NCBI RefSeq assembly: GCF_045287255.1
Contig: NZ_CP137142.1
Coordinates: 2,852,001 to 2,916,000, forward strand
Length of the DNA stretch: 64,000 nt
Reading direction: 5' to 3'
Source: Henriciella sp045287255
GTDB lineage: Bacteria > Pseudomonadota > Alphaproteobacteria > Caulobacterales > Hyphomonadaceae
Made by a program: the position numbers and the translations under genes. The notes under the pieces were generated by a model. It was not told where the DNA came from, did no database searches, and saw only the letters and a program-made list of their open reading frames with translations. Of this stretch, positions 1-8,037 are shown piece after piece. Numbering within the stretch: position 1 is the first letter of the stretch; the number at the start of each line of letters is the position of its first letter.

Positions 1-826
1 CCCCAACGCAGCAAATATTGGAACTGCCCTCTTTCCCATTATTTTGGGCAAGCAGGCGCAGCCATAGATATTGGGCGACATTGGTATCCTGATACTCGTC
101 GACGAGGATGTATTTGAATTTCCTGTGAAAGTCGGCGAGCAGGTCCGGGTTCTTCTGGAAGATTGTGATATTATGGATCAGAAGATCCCCAAAATCACAG
201 GCATTCAGGACTTTCAGGCGGGACTGGTAAATCTCATAACACTTGATGCCTTTGCCATCGGCAAACTGATAGGCCTCATCGCCCGGCACTTTATCAGGCA
301 AAAGCGCCCGGTTTTTCCAGCCATCAATCAAGCCTGCCAGAAAGCGCGGGGTCCAGCGTTTGGGATCAATATTCTCCGCCTCGATGATCTGCTTGCAAAG
401 GCGAACCTGATCATCGGTGTCGATAATCGTGAAACTGGATTTCAGGCCCGCTAGTTCGGCATGTCGCCGCAGGATTTGCGCGCTGATGGAGTGAAATGTG
501 CCAAGCCAGCGCAGACCTTCCCCGGCCTCGCCTGTTAACTTCAAGGCGCGTTCGCGCATCTCCCGCGCGGCTTTATTGGTAAAAGTCACAGTCAGGGTCT
601 GGCTCGGATAAGCAAGGCCAGAGGCAATGATGTGCGCAAGCCGTGTCGTAAGTACGCGCGTCTTACCCGTTCCCGCCCCGGCCAGCACCAGAAGCGGGCC
701 TTCCGTGGTCAAGACCGCATCGCGCTGCTCAGGGTTCAGACCCTCCAGATAGTCGGCTTCAGATGTCGCTGTGGGCGCACGCGCAGCAGCCATTTCACTG
801 ATTGAGAGGCGATTCGGATTCGTCAT
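1..826 (-). CDS. UvrD/PcrA-type ATP-dependent DNA helicase, N-terminal part
   Basis: This is the N-terminal 275 codons of a superfamily 1 DNA helicase; the rest lies beyond the left edge. The Walker A motif GAGTGKT sits at about residues 50-56 and the Walker B/motif II VDEYQDTN at about residues 242-249, both typical of UvrD, PcrA and Rep. The preceding LNPEQRDAV is the usual Q-motif region. Such enzymes unwind DNA during mismatch and excision repair and replication restart. The ATG at 826 has no strong ribosome-binding site, so the start is a best guess. It is divergent from the MFS gene. Whether it is UvrD or another paralogue cannot be settled from the fragment. Confidence 0.93.
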   Translation of the reverse strand, partial: MTNPNRLSISEMAAARAPTATSEADYLEGLNPEQRDAVLTTEGPLLVLAGAGTGKTRVLTTRLAHIIASGLAYPSQTLTVTFTNKAAREMRERALKLTGEAGEGLRWLGTFHSISAQILRRHAELAGLKSSFTIIDTDDQVRLCKQIIEAENIDPKRWTPRFLAGLIDGWKNRALLPDKVPGDEAYQFADGKGIKCYEIYQSRLKVLNACDFGDLLIHNITIFQKNPDLLADFHRKFKYILVDEYQDTNVAQYLWLRLLAQNNGKEGSSNICCVG

Positions 827-938
827 ACCCGTGAATATAGCGGGAACGTATGACAATTGGCAGGGGCGGTATGCCTTCCATTCTGATTGAAAGCTCTATA
901 AGCCGCTTTCTTCCAGACAGGAGAGGGCTTCCAGCGAA

Positions 939-2174
939 ATGGCCAACCGCTTCGCCGCATTCCAGCATTTTTCGTATCGCCGATATTTCTTCGCGCGGTT
1001 CGGGGGCTCGCTGGCGGGAAATGTGATTGCGGTCACTGTGGCCTGGCAGGTCTATGCCGAGACAGGAAATCCGCTCTATCTTGGTTGGATAGGGCTCGTG
1101 CAATTCCTGCCTTCTCTGCTTCTGGTTCTGGTGACGGGCCTGGCCGCTGATCGATTTGGACGCCGGGTCATTATGGGCCTCTCTATTTTCCTGCAAATGG
1201 CCTGTGCGCTTGCCCTGTTACTGATCACGGCGCTGGGGCAGTTCAATGTTATACTGGTTCTTGGCGTCGTCACTGTGACCGGTATTGCCCGGGCTTTTTA
1301 TGCGCCAGCGGCAAACTCACTTGTGGTCAACCTTGTGCCGCGTGAGGATTTTCCCAATGCGGTGAGTTGGAATGCTTCTTCATGGCAGGTGGCAACCATC
1401 CTTGGGCCATCGCTCGGCGGTGTCCTGTCGGCAGTCGCGCTAAATCTTTCTTATGGGTTCGCGGCCTTCATTTCGCTCTCTACCGCTGTTCTGATTTTCA
1501 CCATTCCAAAGCCGGAACAGGCTCGCGGGGCCACCAAAACGGATCTGGCGACCCTGCTTGGTGGTTTCAAATATATCTGGAAGACCAAGATTGTACTCGG
1601 CGCGATCTCGCTGGACTTATTTGCCGTCCTGCTTGGCGGGGCGGTGGCTTTGTTGCCGGTTTATGCCAAGGACATTCTGCAAATTGGCGAGGCGGGCTAT
1701 GGTGTATTGCGCGCAGCGCCGAGTGTGGGCGCGGTTCTTATGATCTTTGTCATCACCAGTGTTGAGATCAAACGCCATGCCGGCTTGATCCTGTTTGTCT
1801 TCACCGCCCTGTTCGGGTTGATGCATATTGTGTTCGGCTATTCAGAGATTGTCTGGTTGTCCGTCTTGGCGCTCGTGCTGATTGGCGCCTTCGATATGAT
1901 CTCGGTCTATGTTCGCGAGACGCTCATGCAGCTTTGGACCCCGGATGAGGTGCGCGGACGGGTGAATGCTGTAAACTCCATCTTCATCGGGGCCTCGAAC
2001 CAGATTGGCGAAGCGCGGGCGGGTTTCATGGCCGCGCGCTGGGGCACGGTCTTCACTGTGGTTGCAGGTGGCTATCTCGCCATCGGGGTTACCGCGCTCT
2101 GGGCAGCGATGTTCCCGGAGCTGCGCAAGGTGCAGGACATTCAGTCTGGCGTTGATCCTGACAAACCTGCTTAA
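939..2174 (+). CDS. MFS transporter, probable exporter
   Basis: A 411-residue, very hydrophobic protein with the length and regular spacing of about 12 membrane helices, fitting the major facilitator superfamily. The cytoplasmic motif A appears as GLAADRFGRR after the second helix, and a related DEVRGRVNA stretch follows in the C-terminal half. The overall look is that of the EntS/MFS_3 group of exporters, which expel siderophores or drugs, but the substrate cannot be read from sequence. The gene stands alone between the divergent helicase gene and rsfS. A purine-rich AGGAG lies about 16 bases upstream of the ATG, rather far for a ribosome-binding site. Confidence 0.88.
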   Translation: MANRFAAFQHFSYRRYFFARFGGSLAGNVIAVTVAWQVYAETGNPLYLGWIGLVQFLPSLLLVLVTGLAADRFGRRVIMGLSIFLQMACALALLLITALGQFNVILVLGVVTVTGIARAFYAPAANSLVVNLVPREDFPNAVSWNASSWQVATILGPSLGGVLSAVALNLSYGFAAFISLSTAVLIFTIPKPEQARGATKTDLATLLGGFKYIWKTKIVLGAISLDLFAVLLGGAVALLPVYAKDILQIGEAGYGVLRAAPSVGAVLMIFVITSVEIKRHAGLILFVFTALFGLMHIVFGYSEIVWLSVLALVLIGAFDMISVYVRETLMQLWTPDEVRGRVNAVNSIFIGASNQIGEARAGFMAARWGTVFTVVAGGYLAIGVTALWAAMFPELRKVQDIQSGVDPDKPA

Positions 2175-2278
2175 GTGGCATCTGCGCAACTTCTGCAAGA
2201 GTTAAGGGAAACCCCTCTTTAGTGCCGGGCCGACATGTGTTAACGCCAAGTTTGTAAGCAACTCGTGGAGCCTAAACC

Positions 2279-2677
2279 CTGCCCGCCCAAATAACAGAGC
2301 CAAACAAGGCGCAATCCGTTTCTATCGAAGATATTCGCGCCCTTTCCGATACGCTCATTGCTTCGCTCGAAGATGACAAAGCAGAAGATCTGACTGTCAT
2401 TGACCTTACCGAAAAATCCTCGATCGCTGATGTGATGATTATCGCATCGGGTCGGTCTGGGCGTCATGTCGGCGCGCTGGCTGATCACCTGGCGCAAAAG
2501 GTCAAGGATCGCACGGGCCAATCACCGAAGCTTGAGGGCCTGCCAAACGCAGACTGGGTTCTGATTGATCTGGGGGACATCATCGTCCACCTGTTCCGCC
2601 CTGAAGTGCGCGCATTCTATAATCTTGAGAAGATTTGGGGCGATGACAGCTCCGGACATCGCGAGCCGCGTCACTAG
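2279..2677 (+). CDS. rsfS: Ribosomal silencing factor RsfS (iojap family), apparent CTG start
   Basis: RsfS binds ribosomal protein L14 and blocks subunit joining when nutrients are scarce. The conserved core is present: TEKSSIADVMIIASGRSGRHV, then a C-terminal WVLIDLGDIIVHLF. The family needs about 40 residues before the first in-frame GTG at 2432, and that upstream frame is open and reads as a proper N-terminus (for example LEDDKAEDLTVIDL). The in-frame stop at 2273-2275 limits the start, and no ATG, GTG or TTG lies between it and 2432. The only well-placed candidate is CTG at 2279, eight bases after a GGAG at 2267-2270, giving 132 residues. rlmH follows six bases later, the usual partner. 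Confidence 0.85.
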   Translation: MPAQITEPNKAQSVSIEDIRALSDTLIASLEDDKAEDLTVIDLTEKSSIADVMIIASGRSGRHVGALADHLAQKVKDRTGQSPKLEGLPNADWVLIDLGDIIVHLFRPEVRAFYNLEKIWGDDSSGHREPRH

Positions 2678-2683
2678 TTTTTC

Positions 2684-3148
2684 ATGCATGTAAGCCTGAT
2701 CACCGTCGGCAAGCTGAAGCGCGGGCCGGAAAAAGAGCTGGCTGATGACTATGCCGACCGCTTCGCCAAGACGGGCGCAGGCCTGGGTTTTCGATCCTTT
2801 AAACTGATCGAGGTTGCGAGCGGCGGGGGGCTTGATGCCGAAGGGGAGCGGATTGCGGCTAAAGTGCCAGCAGGCACTGCGGTTATCCGGCTTGATGAGT
2901 TTGGGCCGCAGCTCACATCCAAAGCGCTCTCCAAAGATCTCGCCAAACGGCGAGATTCGGGCTTGCCGCACCTTTGCTTTCTGATCGGCGGCGCTGAAGG
3001 CTATAGTGATGCTATTCGCGCGGCCTATCCTGAAACTTTGGCACTCGGGCCACAGACCTGGCCGCATCGTCTGGTGCGTGTGATGATTTGCGAGCAGCTA
3101 TATCGGGCTGCCAGTCTTCTGGCTGGGACACCTTACCACAAAGCTTAA
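2684..3148 (+). CDS. rlmH: 23S rRNA (pseudouridine-1915-N3)-methyltransferase RlmH
   Basis: RlmH is a small SPOUT methyltransferase that methylates pseudouridine 1915 of 23S rRNA on the assembled 70S ribosome using SAM. The 154 residues match the family length. The trefoil-knot signatures are clear: FLIGGAEG near residue 105 and, at the C-terminus, LALGPQTWPHRLVRVMICEQ followed by LLAGTPYHKA. It starts six bases after rsfS, so the two are probably translated from one message, an arrangement common across bacteria. Confidence 0.96.
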   Translation: MHVSLITVGKLKRGPEKELADDYADRFAKTGAGLGFRSFKLIEVASGGGLDAEGERIAAKVPAGTAVIRLDEFGPQLTSKALSKDLAKRRDSGLPHLCFLIGGAEGYSDAIRAAYPETLALGPQTWPHRLVRVMICEQLYRAASLLAGTPYHKA

Positions 3149-3210
3149 TCTTGCCATTGACCGCGTGCGCCTGTGCGGGCACTCCATCTTGAAAAGATAT
3201 GGAGGATTGC

Positions 3211-4029
3211 ATGGCTGAAACTGTAAAGGATCTTGCGGGGCGCAAGGCGTTGGTAACCGGATCGGCGACAGGGCTTGGACGATCCATTGCGGTCATGCTG
3301 GCAGAGCGCGGGGCAGATGTGATCGTCAATTGTACGCGTTCTATTGCCGATGCCGAGGAGACCGTGCGGCTCTGTAATGAGCTGGGCGCGCAGACGCAGT
3401 TAGTTGCGGCGGATGTTTCCACCGATGAAGGGTGCGCCAAGCTGGCTGAGGCCGCAGGGCATTGGGGGCATCTGGATATTGTTGTCAATAATGCCGGGAT
3501 CACTCGCCATGCACGCGACCACTCCGACCTTGATGCGCTATCCCGCGAGGATTTCCTCGATACCTATGCGGTAAACGTTGCTGGTCCTTTCCTGCTGATG
3601 CAGGCGTGTAAACCCCTTCTGGTCAAAGCCTATGAGACGACGGGGCGAGCGAGCGCTGTTTTGAACGTCTCCTCGATTGCCGGGGTGACCGGGATTGGGT
3701 CTTCGGTGGCCTATGCGGCAACCAAGGGCGCGCTCAACACAATGACCCTCTCTCTTGCGCGAGCCCTTGCGCCCGCGATCCGTGTGAATGCTGTTTGTCC
3801 AGGTTTTATTGGAACCCGCTGGTTCAAGGATGAGATGGATGAAGCCAGTTATGCCCGCCTCGAAGAGGGCGTGGCCAAGTCCGTGCCTTTGAATGTAGCA
3901 AGCGGTCCTGAGGATATCGCGGCTTCAGCCATTTTCTTCCTGACGGATGCCTCGCGGCACGTGACGGGGGAAACCCTGCTTGTCGATGCCGGTATGCACC
4001 TTGGATATGCGCCGCTCGCAGCGCGGTAA
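3211..4029 (+). CDS. Short-chain dehydrogenase/reductase (SDR)
   Basis: A 272-residue classical SDR. The nucleotide-binding TGSATGLG motif is near the N-terminus, followed by NNAG, the catalytic serine in NVSSIAG and the YAATK catalytic Tyr-Lys pair. The C-terminal half contains RVNAVCPGFI, typical of 3-oxoacyl-ACP-reductase-like members. Substrate is unknown. An upstream in-frame ATG at 3199 overlaps the ribosome-binding site; the sequence ATGGAGGATTGC places GGAGG six bases before the ATG at 3211, so I chose 3211. The gene looks monocistronic. Confidence 0.9.
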   Translation: MAETVKDLAGRKALVTGSATGLGRSIAVMLAERGADVIVNCTRSIADAEETVRLCNELGAQTQLVAADVSTDEGCAKLAEAAGHWGHLDIVVNNAGITRHARDHSDLDALSREDFLDTYAVNVAGPFLLMQACKPLLVKAYETTGRASAVLNVSSIAGVTGIGSSVAYAATKGALNTMTLSLARALAPAIRVNAVCPGFIGTRWFKDEMDEASYARLEEGVAKSVPLNVASGPEDIAASAIFFLTDASRHVTGETLLVDAGMHLGYAPLAAR

Positions 4030-4201
4030 AGGGTATATCTTTTCTGGACGCGACTTCATTCCGGGCGAATTTGCATCAATTTGCTCGATTATCGTGCTGC
4101 GGCGCAAAAAAACCTGCTCTTCCGCGTCTCTAATTGGCTAAATATGAGGCGAACGGCTCCTTTGCATCCATCAAGTTCAATCGTTTGGAAGGAGCGGACT
4201 G

Positions 4202-4894
4202 ATGGGCAAAATAGTTTCAAGAGCTTTGGTTCTGGCAGCAATGGCTGGTGCATTTACAACCCCAACTGTGATGGCGGAAGGCGAGTATAGCGCGAATATT
4301 GGTATCGCCTCGGAATATGTCTGGCGTGGGGTATCGCAAAGTGATGAAGACTTGGCGATCTGGGGTGGCGTTGATTATGCCAATGAGTATTTCTACCTCG
4401 GCACATGGGCAGCCAATGTTGACTTCGGGCCTGGGTCAGATGCGACATTTGAGTGGGATGTTTATGGGGGCTTTAGCGATACGCTTGAAAGCGGCCTGAC
4501 CTGGGATGTGGGTGTTATTGCTTACTTCTATCCGGACGCTGACGGTGAGGATCTCGACTTTTATGAGGTCTATGGCGGACTTGGTTTTGGCCTGACCGAG
4601 GCTCTTGAAGTCGGCGGCTATGTTTACTTCGATCCTGACAATGAGAACACTTACGTTGAGGGTACAGCAGGTTATGCCTTTAACGATAGTTTCGGCGCTG
4701 ACGTGTCTTTGGGTAGCTATAGCTTCGATGGCGGCGATGATTATGTGAACTGGTCTGTTGGTGGCACTTACTCTGCTGCCGGGCTCGATTTTGACCTGCG
4801 TTACTGGGACACAGACATTGAGGGTCCAGGTGGTGCCGAAGTTGATGGCAGCGAGGAACGCATTGTCTTCAGTGTGACAAAATCCTTTGGCTAG
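4202..4894 (+). CDS. TIGR02001-like outer-membrane protein
   Basis: A 230-residue exported protein with a cleavable signal peptide ending near VMAEG. The mature part is rich in aromatic residues, Gly and Asp in alternating patterns, as in small beta-barrels. The segment IGIASEYVWRGVSQSDED and the following GGVDYANEYFYLGTW match what I know of the TIGR02001 (Gcw_chp) family of proteobacterial proteins, whose function is unknown. AAGGAGCGG lies just before the ATG. A double hairpin terminator follows. It is flanked by unrelated genes and is probably expressed alone. Confidence 0.82.
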   Translation: MGKIVSRALVLAAMAGAFTTPTVMAEGEYSANIGIASEYVWRGVSQSDEDLAIWGGVDYANEYFYLGTWAANVDFGPGSDATFEWDVYGGFSDTLESGLTWDVGVIAYFYPDADGEDLDFYEVYGGLGFGLTEALEVGGYVYFDPDNENTYVEGTAGYAFNDSFGADVSLGSYSFDGGDDYVNWSVGGTYSAAGLDFDLRYWDTDIEGPGGAEVDGSEERIVFSVTKSFG

Positions 4895-4947
4895 CATGGC
4901 CTTTTAAGAGATCCCGCCCGCGCCCTCCTGTCTGGGCGGGTCTGACT

Positions 4948-4982
4948 GGCCGCTGCTCTCCCTTTGGAGCAGCGGCCTTTTC
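4948..4982 (+). terminator. Rho-independent terminator after the outer-membrane protein gene
   Basis: A perfect 11-bp stem, GGCCGCTGCTC (4948-4958) with GAGCAGCGGCC (4967-4977), has an 8-base loop and is followed by TTTT. A second GC-rich hairpin (CCCGCCC with GGGCGGG, about 4914-4940) lies just upstream. Confidence 0.88.
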
Positions 4983-5030
4983 TATTTGCGAAACAGGCCA
5001 ATATAATCGGCTGAGGAAGAGGAGTAGCGC

Positions 5031-6779
5031 ATGGCTGATGGTGGAATGACCGTGATTGAAGCATTGACGCCGGCAATGGTGCTGCTTGGTGTGGGTGGTG
5101 CATCGGCAATTGCGTCCAAGGCGCTAAAGCTAAGCCCGATTGTGGGGTATCTGGCGGCGGGTGTCCTGATTGGGCCTTATGCATTTGGCGTGGTTGAAGA
5201 AAACGCGACAACCCATTTGCTCGCCGAGCTCGGGGTTGTGTTCCTTCTGTTTGATATTGGCATGCATATCTCGGCGCGAGAGATGCGCGAGAGTGGGCGC
5301 GATATGATCGGGCTTGCGCCTGCGCATATGGTGCTCTCGGCAGTGCCCTTCACAATTATTCTGGGGCTTCTGGGGTTAAGCTGGCCTGCTGCGATTGCCA
5401 TTGGGATATCGCTGGCTCTGTCATCGACAGCTGTGGTGTCGCGGGTGATCTCTGACAAGGGGATTAATTCCTGCCCGGTGGGCAAATCAGCCATCCATGT
5501 CCTGATCTTTCAGGATATTGTCGCGATCTTCCTGCTTATCTTTGCGGCTTCTCTCGGCAGTGAGGGTGGCAATCTGATGATGACCATGGCTGTGGCCGCG
5601 GGTTATGCATTCATCGCTTTCACGGCGGCCATTCTGGCTGGGCGTTACTTGATGAGTCCATTTTTGCGCTTGCTGGCCTCAACCCGAAATCAGGAAGCGT
5701 TTACAGCGGCTACTCTCTTCCTGGTTCTTGGCGCGGCTGCCGGGACCTATGCGCTGGGGCTGTCTTTAACGCTGGGTGCCTTTCTTGCTGGTCTGGCGGT
5801 ATCGGGCACGGCTTTCCGCCACCAGATTCAGACCGAGACCGGGCCATTCCGAGGCCTGTTACTCTCCTTCTTCTTCATGTCTGTAGGCTTGATGCTGGAT
5901 GTCCCGGCCATGCTCGCCAATTGGCCGCTCGTCATTGCAACAGCAGTCGGAATTTTGCTGCTCAAAACGGCACTTGGCGCTACTGCCAGCCTGCTGAATG
6001 GGCACACATTGCCGCGTTCAAGTCAGATTGGTTTCCTGCTCGCGCAGGGGTCTGAATTCACGCTCGTTGTGCTATCGATCCTGGTCGCGACAACCAATAT
6101 TGTGCCTCCGGTATTTGAAACGGTTCTGGTCGCGTCGGTGGCCTTGTCTCTCGCGATTGCGCCGGTTTGGGCTGATTTGGGCATGAAAATCGCGCGCAAA
6201 CTGGTTCAGCGCAAAGATACAGCGACAGCTGCGCCCGAGACCAACCCGGACGAAGGTGGCAAGATTGTCGTGTTTGGTATGACGGATGAAGGGCGCCTAG
6301 CTGCGGATGCGCTGCGCGATACAGGCATCGAGTTTGTCGCCATTGATAATGACCCGGATCGCTTTGTCGCTGCCGCGGCTGATGGCTATGAGGTGATGTT
6401 TGGCAATCCGGCTAATCTCAACCTGTTTACCGCAATTGCCGGAAATAATGCGACGGCCGTGGTTGTGGGCGCACCAAATTATCAGATCGCCAAGGACCTG
6501 ACGCCAACCGTGCAGCGTGATTTCCCCAACACGGCGCGCTTTGCCAGCTTGCCACAGGTCGCGGAACGCGATCGTTTTCGTGAATTGGGCTTCCGGGCTT
6601 GGACGTCAACGACAACGCCAGCGGGGATCGAAATGGCCGTCGATCTGCTGCGCCATCTTTCAGTGGCGGAAGCCGAGATATCCAATTGGCTCAAAACGGT
6701 TGCGGAGCGATACGACATTGCCGACCGCTCCGCTGATATTGTTGAACTGGTTGTGGTTAAGCAGCAGGAAGCCGCTTAG
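5031..6779 (+). CDS. Kef-type monovalent cation:proton antiporter (CPA2)
   Basis: A 582-residue protein with an N-terminal Na+/H+-exchanger domain of about 12 membrane helices (residues 10-385) and a C-terminal TrkA-N/RCK nucleotide-binding domain from about residue 408, the layout of KefB/KefC and YbaL proteins. These move K+ or Na+ against protons across the inner membrane. The dinucleotide motif reads IVVFGMTDEG, so the second glycine of the usual GxGxxG is replaced by Thr, and no KefF/KefG-like partner is adjacent. AGGAG lies eight bases before the ATG. Ligand control by glutathione adducts is therefore not supported. Confidence 0.88.
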   Translation: MADGGMTVIEALTPAMVLLGVGGASAIASKALKLSPIVGYLAAGVLIGPYAFGVVEENATTHLLAELGVVFLLFDIGMHISAREMRESGRDMIGLAPAHMVLSAVPFTIILGLLGLSWPAAIAIGISLALSSTAVVSRVISDKGINSCPVGKSAIHVLIFQDIVAIFLLIFAASLGSEGGNLMMTMAVAAGYAFIAFTAAILAGRYLMSPFLRLLASTRNQEAFTAATLFLVLGAAAGTYALGLSLTLGAFLAGLAVSGTAFRHQIQTETGPFRGLLLSFFFMSVGLMLDVPAMLANWPLVIATAVGILLLKTALGATASLLNGHTLPRSSQIGFLLAQGSEFTLVVLSILVATTNIVPPVFETVLVASVALSLAIAPVWADLGMKIARKLVQRKDTATAAPETNPDEGGKIVVFGMTDEGRLAADALRDTGIEFVAIDNDPDRFVAAAADGYEVMFGNPANLNLFTAIAGNNATAVVVGAPNYQIAKDLTPTVQRDFPNTARFASLPQVAERDRFRELGFRAWTSTTTPAGIEMAVDLLRHLSVAEAEISNWLKTVAERYDIADRSADIVELVVVKQQEAA

Positions 6780-6782
6780 TCT

Positions 6783-7307
6783 TTAACCGGCAATCTTGCG
6801 AACATAGTCATAGTCCGCTTTGCGCTTTTCGCGCTTCTTGGTTGGCTGGAAAGCCACTTTCGCGTGCTCGGCGCAGTATGGGCCGCACGTTGATTTGCGG
6901 CCACAGAAGGCAAACTTTGGATCGGCCGGGTCACCGATTGGCCACTTACACATGCTATCGCGCAGGGTCAGAATAGTTGCGGCTTCGCCATCGGACAGGG
7001 GCTGTGGAGGCAAGGCAACCATTGCCGCCTTCTCAGCGGTTTTGACGGCCTTGTCATCTTCCGCCACGACGGTCTTCGGCATGGTGACGCTGCCATCGGG
7101 CTGCAGGCGCGGCTTTGGCCGGGCTAGGCGAGGGGGGCGTTTAACGGGGCGAGATGGTGTTGCGCGACCAGAAAGGCCGAGACGATGGACTTTGCCGATC
7201 ACAGCATTGCGGGTCACACCGCCGAGTTCCTTGGCGATCTGGCTGGCGGAATGCCCCTCCGCCCATAGTTTTTTGAGCACTTCTACACGGTCTTCTGTCC
7301 AGGCCAT
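6783..7307 (-). CDS. gcrA: Cell-cycle regulator GcrA
   Basis: GcrA is an alphaproteobacterial transcription cofactor that joins sigma-70 RNA polymerase and activates promoters carrying CcrM-methylated GANTC sites. The start MAWTEDRVEVLKKLWAEG and the helix-turn-helix SASQIAKELGGVTRNAVIGK are canonical, as is the C-terminal Cys-rich region CKWPIGDP...FCGR...GPYCAEH. AAGGAGG precedes the ATG at 7307, which is preferred over an upstream extension to 7445 lacking family similarity. At 174 residues the length is normal. Upstream DnaA boxes and a GANTC site fit the DnaA- and methylation-controlled gcrA promoter known in Caulobacter. Confidence 0.96.
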   Translation of the reverse strand: MAWTEDRVEVLKKLWAEGHSASQIAKELGGVTRNAVIGKVHRLGLSGRATPSRPVKRPPRLARPKPRLQPDGSVTMPKTVVAEDDKAVKTAEKAAMVALPPQPLSDGEAATILTLRDSMCKWPIGDPADPKFAFCGRKSTCGPYCAEHAKVAFQPTKKREKRKADYDYVRKIAG

Positions 7308-7421
7308 TTGCCCCGCCTCCTTCTTACCCCTAAATGTTGATCTGCGGACAACCTCTCGTCTTCCGCCGATACTAGATTTTGTATCAGAAGCGAAATGACA
7401 CCGCAATATACGGTTAAGTAC

Positions 7422-7472
7422 TTCTCCACAGGTGATTCGCGACACACAAGATATTGTGTCACCTGTGGATAA
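7422..7472. promoter_or_regulatory. gcrA upstream region with DnaA boxes and a GANTC site
   Basis: TGTGGATAA at 7464-7472 is the exact reverse complement of the DnaA box TTATCCACA. TTCTCCACA at 7422-7430 differs from it by one base. A GATTC (GANTC, the CcrM site) is at 7434-7438, and an inverted repeat GACACA-N8-TGTGTC spans 7441-7460. In Caulobacter, gcrA transcription is driven by DnaA and affected by CcrM methylation; a similar role here is inferred from position. Confidence 0.6.
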
Positions 7473-7488
7473 CTTTGAGCGGTGTTGA

Positions 7489-7539
7489 GTAACAGTATTA
7501 CCAATCTGTAACTACACATGTAACATGTTAACGCGTTAC
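7489..7539. promoter_or_regulatory. Cluster of GTAAC/GTTAAC motifs upstream of the EF-hand gene
   Basis: Within 51 bases there are GTAAC (7489-7493), TTAC (7498-7501), TGTAAC (7507-7512), TGTAAC (7519-7524), GTTAAC (7527-7532) and GTTAC (7535-7539). The repeated and opposed spacing suggests a protein-binding array between the divergent gcrA and EF-hand genes. No regulator is identified. Confidence 0.35.
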
Positions 7540-7596
7540 GGGTGTAGCACGCTCTATTCAGGGGGCGTTGAATTAGTCTCCAAGGAGGACACTTCA

Positions 7597-7902
7597 ATGA
7601 AAATCAAATTTACAGCCGCACTTGTTGGTTTTGTTTCAGCCGGTGCTTTCGCAGTCGCAAATGCTGGTTCACCAGCTGACTACTTTAACAAGATTGACGC
7701 CAATGCTGATGGTGCAATCACAGAAGCTGAGTATGTCGCCTATAAAACGGCTGATGGGAAATACACAGCCGAAAAAGCGTCTAAGAAGTTTGCTAAATAC
7801 GCAGGTGACGACGCCCAGATTTCTATGGCGGAGTTCGAGGCCGCTATGAAGAAATCGAAATCCAAAAAGAGCGGTGAGAAGAAAAAAGAGCGTTCCAGCT
7901 AA
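7597..7902 (+). CDS. Small exported EF-hand protein
   Basis: A 101-residue protein with a signal peptide (MKIKFTAALVGFVSAGAFAVANA) and one perfect EF-hand calcium-binding loop, DANADGAITEAE, just after it. A second loop around KYAGDDAQISMAEFE is degenerate. The tail is lysine-rich. It is probably periplasmic or secreted and may bind calcium; no partner is evident. AAGGAGG lies upstream of the ATG at 7597; an in-frame ATG at 7525 is too far upstream to give a sensible signal peptide. A strong terminator follows, so the gene is monocistronic, divergent from gcrA. Confidence 0.85.
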   Translation: MKIKFTAALVGFVSAGAFAVANAGSPADYFNKIDANADGAITEAEYVAYKTADGKYTAEKASKKFAKYAGDDAQISMAEFEAAMKKSKSKKSGEKKKERSS

Positions 7903-7925
7903 ACGCCGAAATTCCCGTTCGGAGA

Positions 7926-7956
7926 AGCGCCCGCCAGTGTAGCGGGCGCTTTTTTG
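7926..7956 (+). terminator. Rho-independent terminator after the EF-hand gene
   Basis: Perfect 9-bp stem AGCGCCCGC (7926-7934) with GCGGGCGCT (7942-7950), 7-base loop and a run of six T. Confidence 0.92.
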
Positions 7957-8037
7957 TAAGCGCTTTGATAAGCCATATATGCAGGGTTTAGAGATTGGGT
8001 ATCGCCAAATGCTCCAAGCCTGATTACATGCAGCGCT

